Source: VBDM01 sp041496705 (GTDB lineage Bacteria > Pseudomonadota > Gammaproteobacteria > Burkholderiales > SG8-39). Taken from it: a DNA stretch of 64,000 bases. Location of the stretch: the NCBI GenBank assembly GCA_041496705.1, contig JBGQFD010000005.1, positions 1-64,000 on the forward strand, read 5' to 3'. Of this stretch, positions 15,695-24,676 are shown one piece after another. The number at the start of each line of letters is the position of its first letter. Position 1 is the stretch's first letter. A model generated the notes under the pieces. The model saw nothing but the letters and a program-made list of their open reading frames with translations, was not told where the DNA came from and did not search any database. A program made the position numbers and the translations under genes.

Positions 15695-17839
15695 ATGGCG
15701 CCTGCCCCGATGTCGCTTCTAGAAAACCTCAATCCCGAACAGCTCGCCGCCGTCACGCTCCCCGACCAGTCGGCGCTGATCCTCGCCGGTGCGGGCTCGG
15801 GCAAGACGCGCGTGCTGACGACGCGAATCGCCTGGCTGATCCAGACCGGCCGTATCGCACCCGCCGGCGTCCTCGGCGTGACCTTCACCAACAAGGCGGC
15901 GAAGGAGATGCTCGTCCGAATCGGGGCGATGCTGCCGATCAACGTTCGCGGGATGTGGGTCGGCACTTTCCACGGCCTGTGCAACCGCCTGCTGCGAACG
16001 CATCACCGCGACGCGGGACTGCCGCCGCTGTTCCAGATCCTCGATTCGCAGGACCAGCACGCGGCGGTCAAGCGCGTTCTGAAGTCGCTCAACGCCGACG
16101 AGGAGCGGTTTGCACCGCGCGAGATCCAGTATTTCATCAACGCAGCGAAGGAGGAGGGCAGGCGCGCGAAGGACCTGGAGATCGCCGACGAGTTCACGCG
16201 GCGCTGCGCGGACATCTATGCCGCGTACGACGAGCAGTGCCAGCGCGAGGGCGCAGTGGATTTCGCCGAGCTCCTGCTGCGCACCTACGAGTTGCTGTCG
16301 CGGAACGAAGTGCTGCGGGAGCATTACCGCAACCGCTTCCGCTACATCCTCGTCGACGAATTCCAGGACACCAACCGCCTGCAGTACCGCTGGCTGAAGC
16401 TGCTCGCTGGCCCGAAAACGGTCATGTTCGCGGTCGGCGACGACGACCAGAGCATCTACCGCTTTCGCGGCGCCAACGTCGGCAACATGGCGGAGTTCGA
16501 ACACGACTTCCGCGTCGAGAACGTCATCCGCCTTGAGCAGAACTACCGTTCGCACGGGCAGATCCTCGCGGCGGCCAACGCGCTCATCGGCCACAACAAG
16601 AAGCGCCTCGGCAAGAATCTCTGGACCGCCGCCGGCCACGGCGAGCCGGTGCGCGCCTACGAAGCGCAGAGCGACGGCTACGAGGCGCGCTGGCTCACCG
16701 AGGAAATCCGCACGCTGCACCGCGGCGGGCTGCGCCTCGCCGACATCGGCATCTTGTACAGGTCCAACGCGCAGTCGCGGGTGATCGAGCACGCGCTGTT
16801 CTCGGAGGGCCTGGCCTACCGCGTTTACGGAGGCCTGCGATTTTTCGAACGCCTGGAGATCAAGCACGCGCTCGCTTACCTGCGGCTCGGCGCCAACCCG
16901 GACGACGACGGCGCCTTCCTCCGGGTGGTGAATTTCCCGGCGCGCGGCATCGGCGCCCGCTCGCTGGAGCAGCTGCAGGACGCCGCCAAGGCGGGGGCGG
17001 TCAGCCTTTATAGGGCCGCCGCCGGGCTCTCCGGCAAGGCGGGGACGGCGATCTCTGCGTTCGTGCGCATCATCGAATCGTTGCAGGCGGAATCGCGCGG
17101 ATTGCCCCTGCCCGAGGCGGTGGAGGTCATGCTCGCGAAAAGCGGGCTGATGACACACTACCGGAACGAAAAGGACGGCGCCGACCGCGTCGAGAACCTC
17201 GGCGAGCTGATCAACGCCGCGGCGGCTTTCGTCGGCGAAGAGGACGAGCACGACCTGCAGGCGTTTCTCGCGCACGCCGCGCTCGAATCCGGCGAGACCC
17301 AGGCGGGAGAAGGCGCCGACGCGCTGCAGTTGATGACGGTGCATTCGGCCAAAGGGCTGGAATTCGCATCGGTCTTCATTACCGGCCTGGAGGAGGGGCT
17401 ATTTCCCCACGAGCAGAGCGTGCACGAAGACGACGGCCTCGAGGAAGAGCGGCGGCTCATGTACGTCGCGATCACGCGCGCGAGAACGCGGCTCTACCTT
17501 TCGTACGCGCAGACGCGGCTGCTCCACGGCCAGACCCGCTACAACGTCGCCTCCAGGTTCCTCGACGAGATTCCGCCGGAAGTCCTGAAGCGCCTCAACT
17601 CCGCGCCCGCGCGCGAGCGCTTCGACGACATCGCCTGGCCAGGACCCGCGATGGTTCAGAAAGCGTCGCGACCCGGCCACGGCTTTCGCATCGGCCAGTC
17701 GGTCCTGCACCCGAAATTCGGGCAAGGGGTGATCGTCAACGCCGAGGGATCGGGTACCGACGCGCGCCTGCAGATCAACTTTGGCAGGCAGGGAATGAAG
17801 TGGCTTGCGCTGGAGTACGCAAAGCTCACCGCTGGTTAG
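15695..17839 (+). CDS. uvrD: UvrD/Rep-type superfamily 1 DNA helicase
   Basis: 714 residues. A 3'-5' DNA helicase of repair and replication. Walker A AGAGSGKTRVL, motif Ia VTFTNKAAKEM, motif II VDEFQDTNRLQY, motif III GDDDQSIYRFRGA, motif IV EQNYRS, motif V TVHSAKGLEFASVF and motif VI YVAITRARTRLY are all in order. The C-terminal FRIGQSVLHPKFGQGVIVNAEG is the Tudor-like domain of UvrD/PcrA that contacts RNA polymerase. An internal ATG at 15710 (MSLLENLNPEQ) is an equally likely start, since neither has a clear ribosome-binding site. Its stop codon overlaps that of the convergent small gene at 17836. Confidence 0.95.
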   Translation: MAPAPMSLLENLNPEQLAAVTLPDQSALILAGAGSGKTRVLTTRIAWLIQTGRIAPAGVLGVTFTNKAAKEMLVRIGAMLPINVRGMWVGTFHGLCNRLLRTHHRDAGLPPLFQILDSQDQHAAVKRVLKSLNADEERFAPREIQYFINAAKEEGRRAKDLEIADEFTRRCADIYAAYDEQCQREGAVDFAELLLRTYELLSRNEVLREHYRNRFRYILVDEFQDTNRLQYRWLKLLAGPKTVMFAVGDDDQSIYRFRGANVGNMAEFEHDFRVENVIRLEQNYRSHGQILAAANALIGHNKKRLGKNLWTAAGHGEPVRAYEAQSDGYEARWLTEEIRTLHRGGLRLADIGILYRSNAQSRVIEHALFSEGLAYRVYGGLRFFERLEIKHALAYLRLGANPDDDGAFLRVVNFPARGIGARSLEQLQDAAKAGAVSLYRAAAGLSGKAGTAISAFVRIIESLQAESRGLPLPEAVEVMLAKSGLMTHYRNEKDGADRVENLGELINAAAAFVGEEDEHDLQAFLAHAALESGETQAGEGADALQLMTVHSAKGLEFASVFITGLEEGLFPHEQSVHEDDGLEEERRLMYVAITRARTRLYLSYAQTRLLHGQTRYNVASRFLDEIPPEVLKRLNSAPARERFDDIAWPGPAMVQKASRPGHGFRIGQSVLHPKFGQGVIVNAEGSGTDARLQINFGRQGMKWLALEYAKLTAG

Positions 17840-18081
17840 TCCTTGTCGAACAGTCCCGGTTGGCTCGAGCCGAGGAGCACCACCTCCTCGACGGCGCGTT
17901 TCGCCTCTTCGAGCGTCGATGCTTCTCCCGAACGATCCCCCGCCTGCCAGCGGTACAGGCCGTCCCAGTCTTCCTTGGGGCCGAGTTTCACCGTTCCGAG
18001 CCGCTCGTTGCCGCGCCAGTAGCCGTGCGACAGGTAGCCGCGTTCCCAGAAAGGCGGCGATATCTTGGAGCGCTTGGCCAT
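17836..18081 (-). CDS. Conserved small protein of unknown function
   Basis: 81 residues from the ATG at 18081, which has GGGAGGG correctly placed upstream; the frame is open to 18102 but the extra residues precede this site. The sequence MAKRSKISPPFWERGYLSHGYWRGNERLG is rich in aromatic residues and Gly, with a Glu/Ala-rich helix (STLEEAKRAVEEVVLLG) near the end. It is soluble by appearance, with no signal or membrane segment. I do not recognise a family. It converges on uvrD with overlapping stop codons. Confidence 0.75.
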   Translation of the reverse strand: MAKRSKISPPFWERGYLSHGYWRGNERLGTVKLGPKEDWDGLYRWQAGDRSGEASTLEEAKRAVEEVVLLGSSQPGLFDKD

Positions 18082-18155
18082 CGATCCCTCCCGAGACCGC
18101 ATTCTACGCGCTTCGCCGTGGAGCGAAACCCCGGGGTCGTGTAGAGTAGCTAGCC

Positions 18156-18198
18156 ACCCCCTTTTAGGGGGTAACGAGACAACCCCCGAGAAGGGGGT
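18156..18198 (+). promoter_or_regulatory. Two tandem G5/C5 hairpins in the ilvA leader
   Basis: ACCCCCTTTTAGGGGGT (18156-18172) and ACCCCCGAGAAGGGGGT (18182-18198) are two hairpins with identical 6-bp stems, 26 bases apart. The last G-run is the only purine-rich stretch that could act as ribosome-binding site for ilvA (ATG at 18210). Because all C-runs and G-runs are interchangeable, the first G-run could pair with the second C-run and free the ribosome-binding site. A regulatory role is inferred, not shown. Confidence 0.4.
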
Positions 18199-18209
18199 AC
18201 GGGAAAACC

Positions 18210-19745
18210 ATGAAAATCGACTACCTCGAGCGAATCCTGCGCGCGCGCGTGTACGACGTCGCTGTCGAGACGCCGCTCGAAGTCGCGCCGAATCTGTCCG
18301 CGCGCCTCAACAACCGCGTGCTGCTCAAGCGCGAGGATATGCAGCCGGTGTTTTCCTTCAAATGCCGCGGCGCCTACAACAAGATGGCGGGCCTTTCTGC
18401 CGCGACGCTGGCACGCGGCGTGATTGCGTCCTCAGCGGGCAACCACGCGCAGGGCGTGGCGCTCGCCGCGCAGAAGCTCGGCTGCAAGGCGATCATCGTG
18501 ATGCCCGTTACCACGCCCAAGATCAAGGTCGACGCCGTCAGGTCGCGCGGAGCGGAAGTCCACCTGCATGGCGATACCTACGACGAGGCGCATGCGCAGG
18601 CGAGGCGCATCGGGCGCGCGCGGAGGCTCGCCTTCGTGCATCCCTACGACGATCCCGAGGTCATCGCGGGGCAGGGAACCATCGGGATGGAGATCCTGCG
18701 CCAGGCCACACAGCCGATCGACGCGGTGTTCGTTCCCATCGGCGGCGGTGGCCTCGCCTCGGGCATCGCGGCGTACATCAAGCGGCTGCGACCGTCGGTG
18801 AAGATCTTCGGCGTGGAGCCCGTGGACGCCGACGCCATGGCGCGCTCGCTCAAGGCGGGGCGACGCGTCGCGCTCGAGCACGTCGGCCTGTTCGCCGACG
18901 GTGTCGCCGTAAAGCAGGTCGGGGCGGAGACCTTCCGCCTGTGCCGCGAGCTGCTCGACGGCATGGTCCTAGTGGACACCGACCAGATCTGCGCCGCGAT
19001 CAAGGACGTATTCGAGGATACGCGCACGGTGCTGGAACCGGCGGGCGCGCTTGCGGTGGCGGGCGCCAAGGCCTGGGTCGAACGCACCGGCGCGCGCGGC
19101 AAGCGGTTGGTCGCGGTGGCATCGGGGGCGAACACGAACTTCGATCGCCTGCGCTTCGTCGCCGAGCGCGCCGAAGTCGGCGAGCGGCGCGAAACCCTTC
19201 TCGCGGTCAGCATTCCCGAACGCCCGGGCAGCTTCAAGAAGTTCTGCGCGACGCTCGGCGCGCGAAGCATTACCGAGTTCAACTACCGCATCGCCGACCC
19301 CAGGGAGGCGCACGTGTTCGTCGGCGTGGAAGTGCACAACCGTGACGAGACCGGGCGCATCGTCAAGCTGCTCGAGCGCCAGGGGCTGAAGACGCTCGAC
19401 CTGTCCGACGACGAGATGGCCAAGCTGCACGTGCGCCACATGGTCGGCGGCCATGCCCCGGCGGCGATGCGCAAGTCCTCGCGCGCGGTCCCGGGCGAAT
19501 TGCTCTACCGCTTCGAGTTTCCCGAGCGGCCCGGGGCGCTCATGAAGTTCCTGTCGAACATGCGCACCGACTGGAACATCAGCCTGTTCCACTACCGCAA
19601 CCAGGGCAGCGACTACGGGCGCGTGCTCGTCGGCATGCAGGTGCCGCGCGGCGACATGCGCGAGTTCCGAAAATTCCTGGATACGCTCGGCTATCCCTGG
19701 GTCGAGGAAACGCGCAACCCGGCGTATCGCTTGTTCCTGGGCTAG
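18210..19745 (+). CDS. ilvA: Threonine ammonia-lyase, biosynthetic
   Basis: 511 residues. It deaminates threonine to 2-oxobutanoate, the first committed step to isoleucine. The PLP lysine is in VFSFKCRGAYNKM (residue about 50), the cofactor loop is ASSAGNHAQGVA, and the phosphate-binding glycines are GGGGLASG. Two C-terminal ACT-like domains (ETLLAVSIPERPGSFKKF and LLYRFEFPERPGALMKFL) give feedback control by isoleucine and valine, so this is the biosynthetic rather than the catabolic enzyme. The leader has two tandem hairpins. Confidence 0.97.
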   Translation: MKIDYLERILRARVYDVAVETPLEVAPNLSARLNNRVLLKREDMQPVFSFKCRGAYNKMAGLSAATLARGVIASSAGNHAQGVALAAQKLGCKAIIVMPVTTPKIKVDAVRSRGAEVHLHGDTYDEAHAQARRIGRARRLAFVHPYDDPEVIAGQGTIGMEILRQATQPIDAVFVPIGGGGLASGIAAYIKRLRPSVKIFGVEPVDADAMARSLKAGRRVALEHVGLFADGVAVKQVGAETFRLCRELLDGMVLVDTDQICAAIKDVFEDTRTVLEPAGALAVAGAKAWVERTGARGKRLVAVASGANTNFDRLRFVAERAEVGERRETLLAVSIPERPGSFKKFCATLGARSITEFNYRIADPREAHVFVGVEVHNRDETGRIVKLLERQGLKTLDLSDDEMAKLHVRHMVGGHAPAAMRKSSRAVPGELLYRFEFPERPGALMKFLSNMRTDWNISLFHYRNQGSDYGRVLVGMQVPRGDMREFRKFLDTLGYPWVEETRNPAYRLFLG

Positions 19746-19751
19746 GAGCGC

Positions 19752-20429
19752 TTAGTCCTTCCGCTCTTCGCCAAAATAATCCGGCGCCATCTCGCTCGCG
19801 TAGCAGGGCGGCGAGGAAAACACCTGGGGATTGTCGAGGAACTTGAGTCCTGCAGCTTCGCGGCGGTACACCCCACGCTCGGTGACGACGAAATCCACCG
19901 GGATGTCGTGCGGCTGGGGATGGATGGTGCGCAGGTAGGAGCGCTCGTAGCTCACGCCGATGACCCGCGGCCGCTTGTCCTGCGCGGCGAGCGTGCGATC
20001 GAAGAAGCCGCCGCCGTAGCCCAGCCGATAGCCGTCGCCGTCCCAGCCGAGCATCGGCAGGAGGACGTTGTCGGGCTGTAGTTGCCTGCTGTCCTTGGGA
20101 AACGGAATGCCGAGGGGTCCCGTGGCCAGCGCCGAGCCGGGTTGCCACTCGCGGAAAATCAGGGGGGTTTTCGGGGCGAGCACGACCGGCAGGGCGGTGG
20201 TGGCCCCGCGCCGGCGAAACGCCGCCGCCAGGTGGCGCGCGTCGTATTCGCTGCGGTACGGCCAGCAAATTGCGAGCGTCGCGTGCACCAAATCGGCGAA
20301 GGTGCGTTCAATATGTTGGTCGATCCGCGTGCGCAGCGCGGCGAGCGCGTCCGCCGAAAGGGCCTCGCGATCCGCGAGCAGCCTGGCGCGCTCGCCCTTG
20401 CGCCACGCGCTCAGGTCCGATGGAAGCAT
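19752..20429 (-). CDS. 5-formyltetrahydrofolate cyclo-ligase
   Basis: 225 residues. It converts 5-formyl-THF to 5,10-methenyl-THF with ATP. The N-terminal WRKGERARLLADREALS, the active-site region LGWDGDGYRLGYGGGFFDRTLA (GYGGGYYDR motif) and VIGVSYERS are diagnostic. A C-terminal stretch, SPPCYASEMAPDYFGEE, extends the usual fold, as seen in other betaproteobacterial members. It converges on ilvA with 6 bp between stop codons and diverges from the transglycosylase gene. Confidence 0.94.
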   Translation of the reverse strand: MLPSDLSAWRKGERARLLADREALSADALAALRTRIDQHIERTFADLVHATLAICWPYRSEYDARHLAAAFRRRGATTALPVVLAPKTPLIFREWQPGSALATGPLGIPFPKDSRQLQPDNVLLPMLGWDGDGYRLGYGGGFFDRTLAAQDKRPRVIGVSYERSYLRTIHPQPHDIPVDFVVTERGVYRREAAGLKFLDNPQVFSSPPCYASEMAPDYFGEERKD

Positions 20430-20504
20430 GCCGTCGGTTTCACAAGTCGTTCATCTGCCACGGAAAACGCCTATGCTATTCTATTGGCGGAGGGAAGAGA
20501 ACTG

Positions 20505-22460
20505 ATGCGCTTGCTATCGTGCACCGGCGTGCTGCTGGTGCTCTCGACTCCGCTGTCGCCGCTGCAGGCCGCCCGCCTGGATCCGCAGGACGCGGCGCTG
20601 GTCGCCGCGCATCGTGCGTTCGAGTCCCGGAGCAGGGCCCGGGTCGACGCGCTCCTGCCGCAGATCAAGGGGCACGTCCTCGAACCTTACGCCGAGTACT
20701 GGGGATTGTTCCTGCGTCTGCCGGGCGCGCCTTCCGAAGACGTCGGCGGATTCCTCGCGCGCTACCCGGACTCGATGCTCGCCGACCAGTTGCGCGGCGA
20801 CTGGCTCAAGGTGCTGGGAAGGTCCGGCAACTGGGAACGGGTCGACGCTGAGTACCCCGCCCTGGCGAGCGACGATCCCGAGGTGAGCTGCTATGCGCTG
20901 CATGCACGCTGGAAGCGCGGCGATTCCAGGGTGGCGGCCGAGTTCGGCCTGCTGTGGAGCGCGCCGCGGGAACTGCCTGAAGGCTGCACCACGCTGGCCG
21001 CGGCGCTGCGCAGCGCCGGCCAGCTGGGCAACCGCGAGATCTGGGAGCGGTTCCGGGTTCTCGTCGGCGCGGACCTGATGTCGGCGACTCGGCGGCACCT
21101 GCAGTATCTGCCGCGCGACCAGCACGTCGATGCCTCTCAACTCGTTTCGATCTTCCGCTCGCCCGCAAAGTTCTTCAAGAAACCGCAGATCGGCGTCTCC
21201 AGGACTGCCGACCGCGAACTGGTGATTGCGGCCCTGACGCAGCTTGCCGGCGAGGACCCGCGAGCCGCCGCGAGCATCTGGAGCGCCAGATTCGCCGATG
21301 CTTTCCCGGTGGAGGATCAGGGGTACGTCTGGCTCACGCTTGCAATGCGCGGTGCGCGCCGCCACCTCCCGGAGGCGCTCGACTGGTTCGGCGCTGCGGG
21401 CGCGCGGGTGCTGACCGACGAGCAGTTCGCGTGGCGCGCGCGAATCGCGCTGCGCACCCAGAAGTGGATGGAGGTGCGGAACTCGATCGATCGCATGTCG
21501 GCAGTCGCCCGGAACGATGCCGCCTGGATCTACTGGTACGGGCGCGCCGAGCGCGCGCTCGGCAATCCGCTCGAAGCCGAGGGATATTTCCAGCGCATCG
21601 CCGGCGAGCATCATTTCTACGGGCGGCTCGCTGCAGAGGAGCTCGGGCTCGTCTTCAAGATTCCTGAGCGGGCGCCGCTTCCCACGGAGGAGGAAATCGC
21701 CGAAGCGGCGGCCGTGCCCGGGCTGAAGCGGGCGCTCGCCCTCTACCGCGTCGATCTGCGCAGCGACGCGACCCGCGAGTGGCTGTGGACGATACGCGGC
21801 ATGGACGACCGGAGGCTGCTCGCCGCGGCCGAGCTCGCCCGGCGCAACGAGGTATGGGATCGCGCCATCGGCACCGCCGACCGCACGGTCGCCGCGCACG
21901 ACTTCTCGGTACGTTACCTCGCACCCTATCGCGAGATCCTCGCGGTGCAGGCACGCACCCGCGACCTGGAAGAGCCTTGGGTGCTTGGACTGATCCGGCA
22001 AGAGAGCCGCTTCATCAGCGTCGCCCGCTCCTCCGCCGGAGCGTCCGGTCTGATGCAGGTGATGCGCGACACGGCGCGCTGGGTAGCTCAGCGAACGCGC
22101 ATGAAGGATTTCACCTGGGCGCGCGTTTCCGAACCGAACGTCAACGCCGCGCTCGGCACCTACTACCTGCGCCATGTCCTTGATCAGTTCGGCGGAAACC
22201 CCGTCATTGCCGCCGCGGCCTACAACGCAGGGCCCACGCGCGCGCGCCAATGGCGGGGCGCCGTGCCGATCGAGGGCGCGATCTTTGCGGAGACCATTCC
22301 CTTCGGGGAAACGCGTGACTACGTCAAGAAAGTCATGGTGAACACTTTCTACTACGCCGCGGTTCTTGGCGGCGAGCCGACCCCGCTGAAGGCTCGTCTG
22401 GGCATCGTGCCGGCGCGGCCGGAGGACATCGTCGCGATGCAGGGTCTGAGCCGCCCCTAG
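20505..22460 (+). CDS. slt: Soluble lytic murein transglycosylase
   Basis: 651 residues. It cleaves peptidoglycan glycan strands, leaving 1,6-anhydro-MurNAc ends, in the periplasm. The signal peptide MRLLSCTGVLLVLSTPLSPLQA is followed by a long helical superhelix (about residues 30-460) and a C-terminal SLT/goose-lysozyme-like domain with PWVLGLIRQESRF (catalytic Glu in IRQES), SSAGASGLMQVM, NVNAALGTYYL and AAAYNAGPTRARQW. The ATG at 20505 follows GGAGGGAAGAG; the frame is open far upstream, but that part overlaps the 5-FTHF cyclo-ligase. Confidence 0.95.
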   Translation: MRLLSCTGVLLVLSTPLSPLQAARLDPQDAALVAAHRAFESRSRARVDALLPQIKGHVLEPYAEYWGLFLRLPGAPSEDVGGFLARYPDSMLADQLRGDWLKVLGRSGNWERVDAEYPALASDDPEVSCYALHARWKRGDSRVAAEFGLLWSAPRELPEGCTTLAAALRSAGQLGNREIWERFRVLVGADLMSATRRHLQYLPRDQHVDASQLVSIFRSPAKFFKKPQIGVSRTADRELVIAALTQLAGEDPRAAASIWSARFADAFPVEDQGYVWLTLAMRGARRHLPEALDWFGAAGARVLTDEQFAWRARIALRTQKWMEVRNSIDRMSAVARNDAAWIYWYGRAERALGNPLEAEGYFQRIAGEHHFYGRLAAEELGLVFKIPERAPLPTEEEIAEAAAVPGLKRALALYRVDLRSDATREWLWTIRGMDDRRLLAAAELARRNEVWDRAIGTADRTVAAHDFSVRYLAPYREILAVQARTRDLEEPWVLGLIRQESRFISVARSSAGASGLMQVMRDTARWVAQRTRMKDFTWARVSEPNVNAALGTYYLRHVLDQFGGNPVIAAAAYNAGPTRARQWRGAVPIEGAIFAETIPFGETRDYVKKVMVNTFYYAAVLGGEPTPLKARLGIVPARPEDIVAMQGLSRP

Positions 22461-22540
22461 AGCGCCGGCGTGGTCGCCGCGAGGGCGTTGGTTTTGAGAT
22501 AATGCGCTTCCTTCGTGCATTGCTATAGGCCGGTCTTGCC

Positions 22541-23488
22541 GTGAGCAGGTTCCTCGTCATCGGTGGCAGCGGATTCATCGGTCGTCACCTCGTTCACGCG
22601 TTGTCGGGCGACGGGCACGAGATCGTCGTTCCCACTCGGCGGCGCGAACGCGCCAAGCACCTCATACTCCTGCCGACGGTCGAGGTGATCGAAGCGGACG
22701 TGCACGACCCGGCGGCCCTCGCGCGGCTCGTCGCGGGGAGCGATGCCGTGATCAACCTGGCGGGCATTCTGCAGGGGTCCCCGGGCACTCCCTACGGGCC
22801 GGAGTTTGCGCGGGTGCACGTCGAGCTTCCCAGGAAGATCATCGAGGCCTGCACCAAGAACCGGGTCATGCGCGTGCTTCACGTCAGCGCCCTGCACGCG
22901 CAGCCCGACGGCCCCAGCGAGTACCTGCGCTCCAAGGGTGAAGGCGAAGCCTGGGTGCTCGCGGCGCAGAACGAACTGGCGGTCACGGTGTTCCGGCCCT
23001 CGGTGGTCTTCGGGCCCGAGGACCGATTCCTCAACTTGTTCGCGAAGCTGCAGCGCTGGTTGCCGGTGCTTTTCCTCGCGTGTCCCCGGGCGCGATTCCA
23101 GCCGGTCTACGTGGACGACGTGGCGCGCTGCCTCAAGACGAGCCTGTCCGAAAGGGACAGCCACAGCAGAAGCTACGACTTGTGCGGCCCGCAGGTGTAC
23201 GCTTTGCGCGAACTGGTGCAGTTCGCCGGAGCGGCCAGCGGTCACCCGCGGCCGATCGTGGGGCTGTCGGACCGCTTTTCCTACCTGCAGGCCTGGGCGA
23301 TGGAATGGGCGCCGGGCGGACTGCTGTCTCGCGACAATTATTATTCGATGCAGATCGACAGCGTTTCGAGCAGCAAACTTCCGTTCGGCATCCAGCCCAC
23401 GTCGCTCGAGGCGATCGCGCCCGTCTATCTCCGGGGTACCCACTACCCCTCTCGCTACGGCGGAATGCGCTACCGGGCAGGCCGTTAG
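22541..23488 (+). CDS. NAD(P)-binding SDR, complex I NDUFA9-like family
   Basis: 315 residues from a GTG start. The Rossmann motif VIGGSGFIGRHLVHAL opens the protein, with a DVHDPAALARLVAGSDAVINLAGI segment typical of atypical/extended SDRs, and FRPSVVFGPEDRFLNLFAKL, matching the family of bacterial proteins related to the NDUFA9/39-kDa accessory subunit of complex I. In bacteria these are usually not complex I subunits; a quinone- or nucleotide-sugar-related reductase role is possible. It lies between the transglycosylase and cca, reading the same way. Confidence 0.88.
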   Translation: MSRFLVIGGSGFIGRHLVHALSGDGHEIVVPTRRRERAKHLILLPTVEVIEADVHDPAALARLVAGSDAVINLAGILQGSPGTPYGPEFARVHVELPRKIIEACTKNRVMRVLHVSALHAQPDGPSEYLRSKGEGEAWVLAAQNELAVTVFRPSVVFGPEDRFLNLFAKLQRWLPVLFLACPRARFQPVYVDDVARCLKTSLSERDSHSRSYDLCGPQVYALRELVQFAGAASGHPRPIVGLSDRFSYLQAWAMEWAPGGLLSRDNYYSMQIDSVSSSKLPFGIQPTSLEAIAPVYLRGTHYPSRYGGMRYRAGR

Positions 23489-23542
23489 CGCTGCCGGACT
23501 CGGCGCCAGAGGCCGCGCGACACGCAAAGGGGGCGCCGCGCC

Positions 23543-24676
23543 ATGAAGATTTATCGGGTAGGTGGATCGGTCCGCGACGAGCTGCTGGGCCTGCCCGTGG
23601 TCGACCGCGACTACGTCGTCGTCGGCAGCACGCCGGAGGAGATGGTGCGGCTGGGTTATAAGCCGGTCGGCAGGGATTTCCCGGTTTTCCTGCACCCGGA
23701 GAGCCACGAGGAGTATGCGCTCGCGCGTACCGAACGAAAAACCTCGCGGGGCTACAAGGGATTCCACGTGCACGCAGCGCCGGAGGTGACGCTGGAGGAG
23801 GATCTGCAAAGGCGCGACCTCAGCATCAACGCGATGGCTCGCGATGAGCGCGGAAATCTCGTCGATCCCTTCGGAGGCGCGGCCGACCTGGAGCGCCGCC
23901 TGCTGCGGCACGTCAGCCCGGCGTTCGTCGAGGATCCCGTGCGGATACTGCGGGTGGCGCGCTTCGCAGCGCGCTTCGGTTTTGCGGTGGCGCCGGAAAC
24001 CATGGCGCTGATGCGAACCATGGTCGATAGCGGCGAGGCCGGGGCGCTCGTTCCCGAGCGCGTGTGGCAGGAATTCTCCCGTGGCCTGATGGAGGGCGAG
24101 CCTGCGCTCATGTTTGCCGTGCTCGCCGAATCGCGGCTCCTCGAGAACTTCCTTCCCGAGCTCGCTCTGCAGTTCCGCGACGGGTACGGGGCGAACGATG
24201 CAGCCCGCGTCCTGGTCCGGTCGCTAGCATGCGCTGCAGCGGCCCATCTCGGGCTGGCGCCACGCTTTGCCCTGGTCGCCGCGCGATCCGGATCCCGCGA
24301 GATCGCGCGCGTCGTAAGCGACCGCCTCAAGGCGCCCGGCGAATGCCGCGACCTCGCGCTGCTTGCCGCGCAGCATGGCGCCACGCTCAGGAAAGCGGCG
24401 GAAATCCGCGCTACCGGGCGGCTTGCGCTGCTCGAACGATGCGATGCGTTTCGCCGGGCCGCGCGCTTCGACGAGTTGCTCGCGGTTTGCGAGTGCCTCG
24501 AGCGCGGTGAACGCGGCTGGGTCGAGGCGCCTTATCCGCCGCGCGCCGCGCTGCGGCGCGCGCTGGCCGCCGCCTCGAGCGTCGACGCCGGCGCGATCGC
24601 CGCCCGAACCGAGAAAGCGCACATCCCGGAAAGAGTGCGCAGCGCCCGAATCGCTGCGATCGAGGCGGGCGGATGA
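23543..24676 (+). CDS. cca: CCA tRNA nucleotidyltransferase, lacking a clear HD domain
   Basis: 377 residues. It adds or repairs the 3' CCA of tRNAs from CTP and ATP. Class II nucleotidyltransferase motifs are clear: YRVGGSVRDELLGLPVVDRDYVVVG (with the two catalytic acids in RDYV/DRD context), RRDLSINAMA and LRVARFAARFGF. E. coli Cca is about 412 residues with an HD phosphohydrolase domain (HDLGKG); here the matching region reads AAAAHLGLAPRFALVAARSG, and no HD pair is visible. It therefore probably lacks the phosphatase/phosphodiesterase activities. The stop overlaps the next ATG. Confidence 0.93.
   Translation: MKIYRVGGSVRDELLGLPVVDRDYVVVGSTPEEMVRLGYKPVGRDFPVFLHPESHEEYALARTERKTSRGYKGFHVHAAPEVTLEEDLQRRDLSINAMARDERGNLVDPFGGAADLERRLLRHVSPAFVEDPVRILRVARFAARFGFAVAPETMALMRTMVDSGEAGALVPERVWQEFSRGLMEGEPALMFAVLAESRLLENFLPELALQFRDGYGANDAARVLVRSLACAAAAHLGLAPRFALVAARSGSREIARVVSDRLKAPGECRDLALLAAQHGATLRKAAEIRATGRLALLERCDAFRRAARFDELLAVCECLERGERGWVEAPYPPRAALRRALAAASSVDAGAIAARTEKAHIPERVRSARIAAIEAGG

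Noticed and set aside
22541..23488. Subunit of respiratory complex I
   Set aside because: The NDUFA9-like family in bacteria is not part of the nuo operon, and no nuo gene is nearby.
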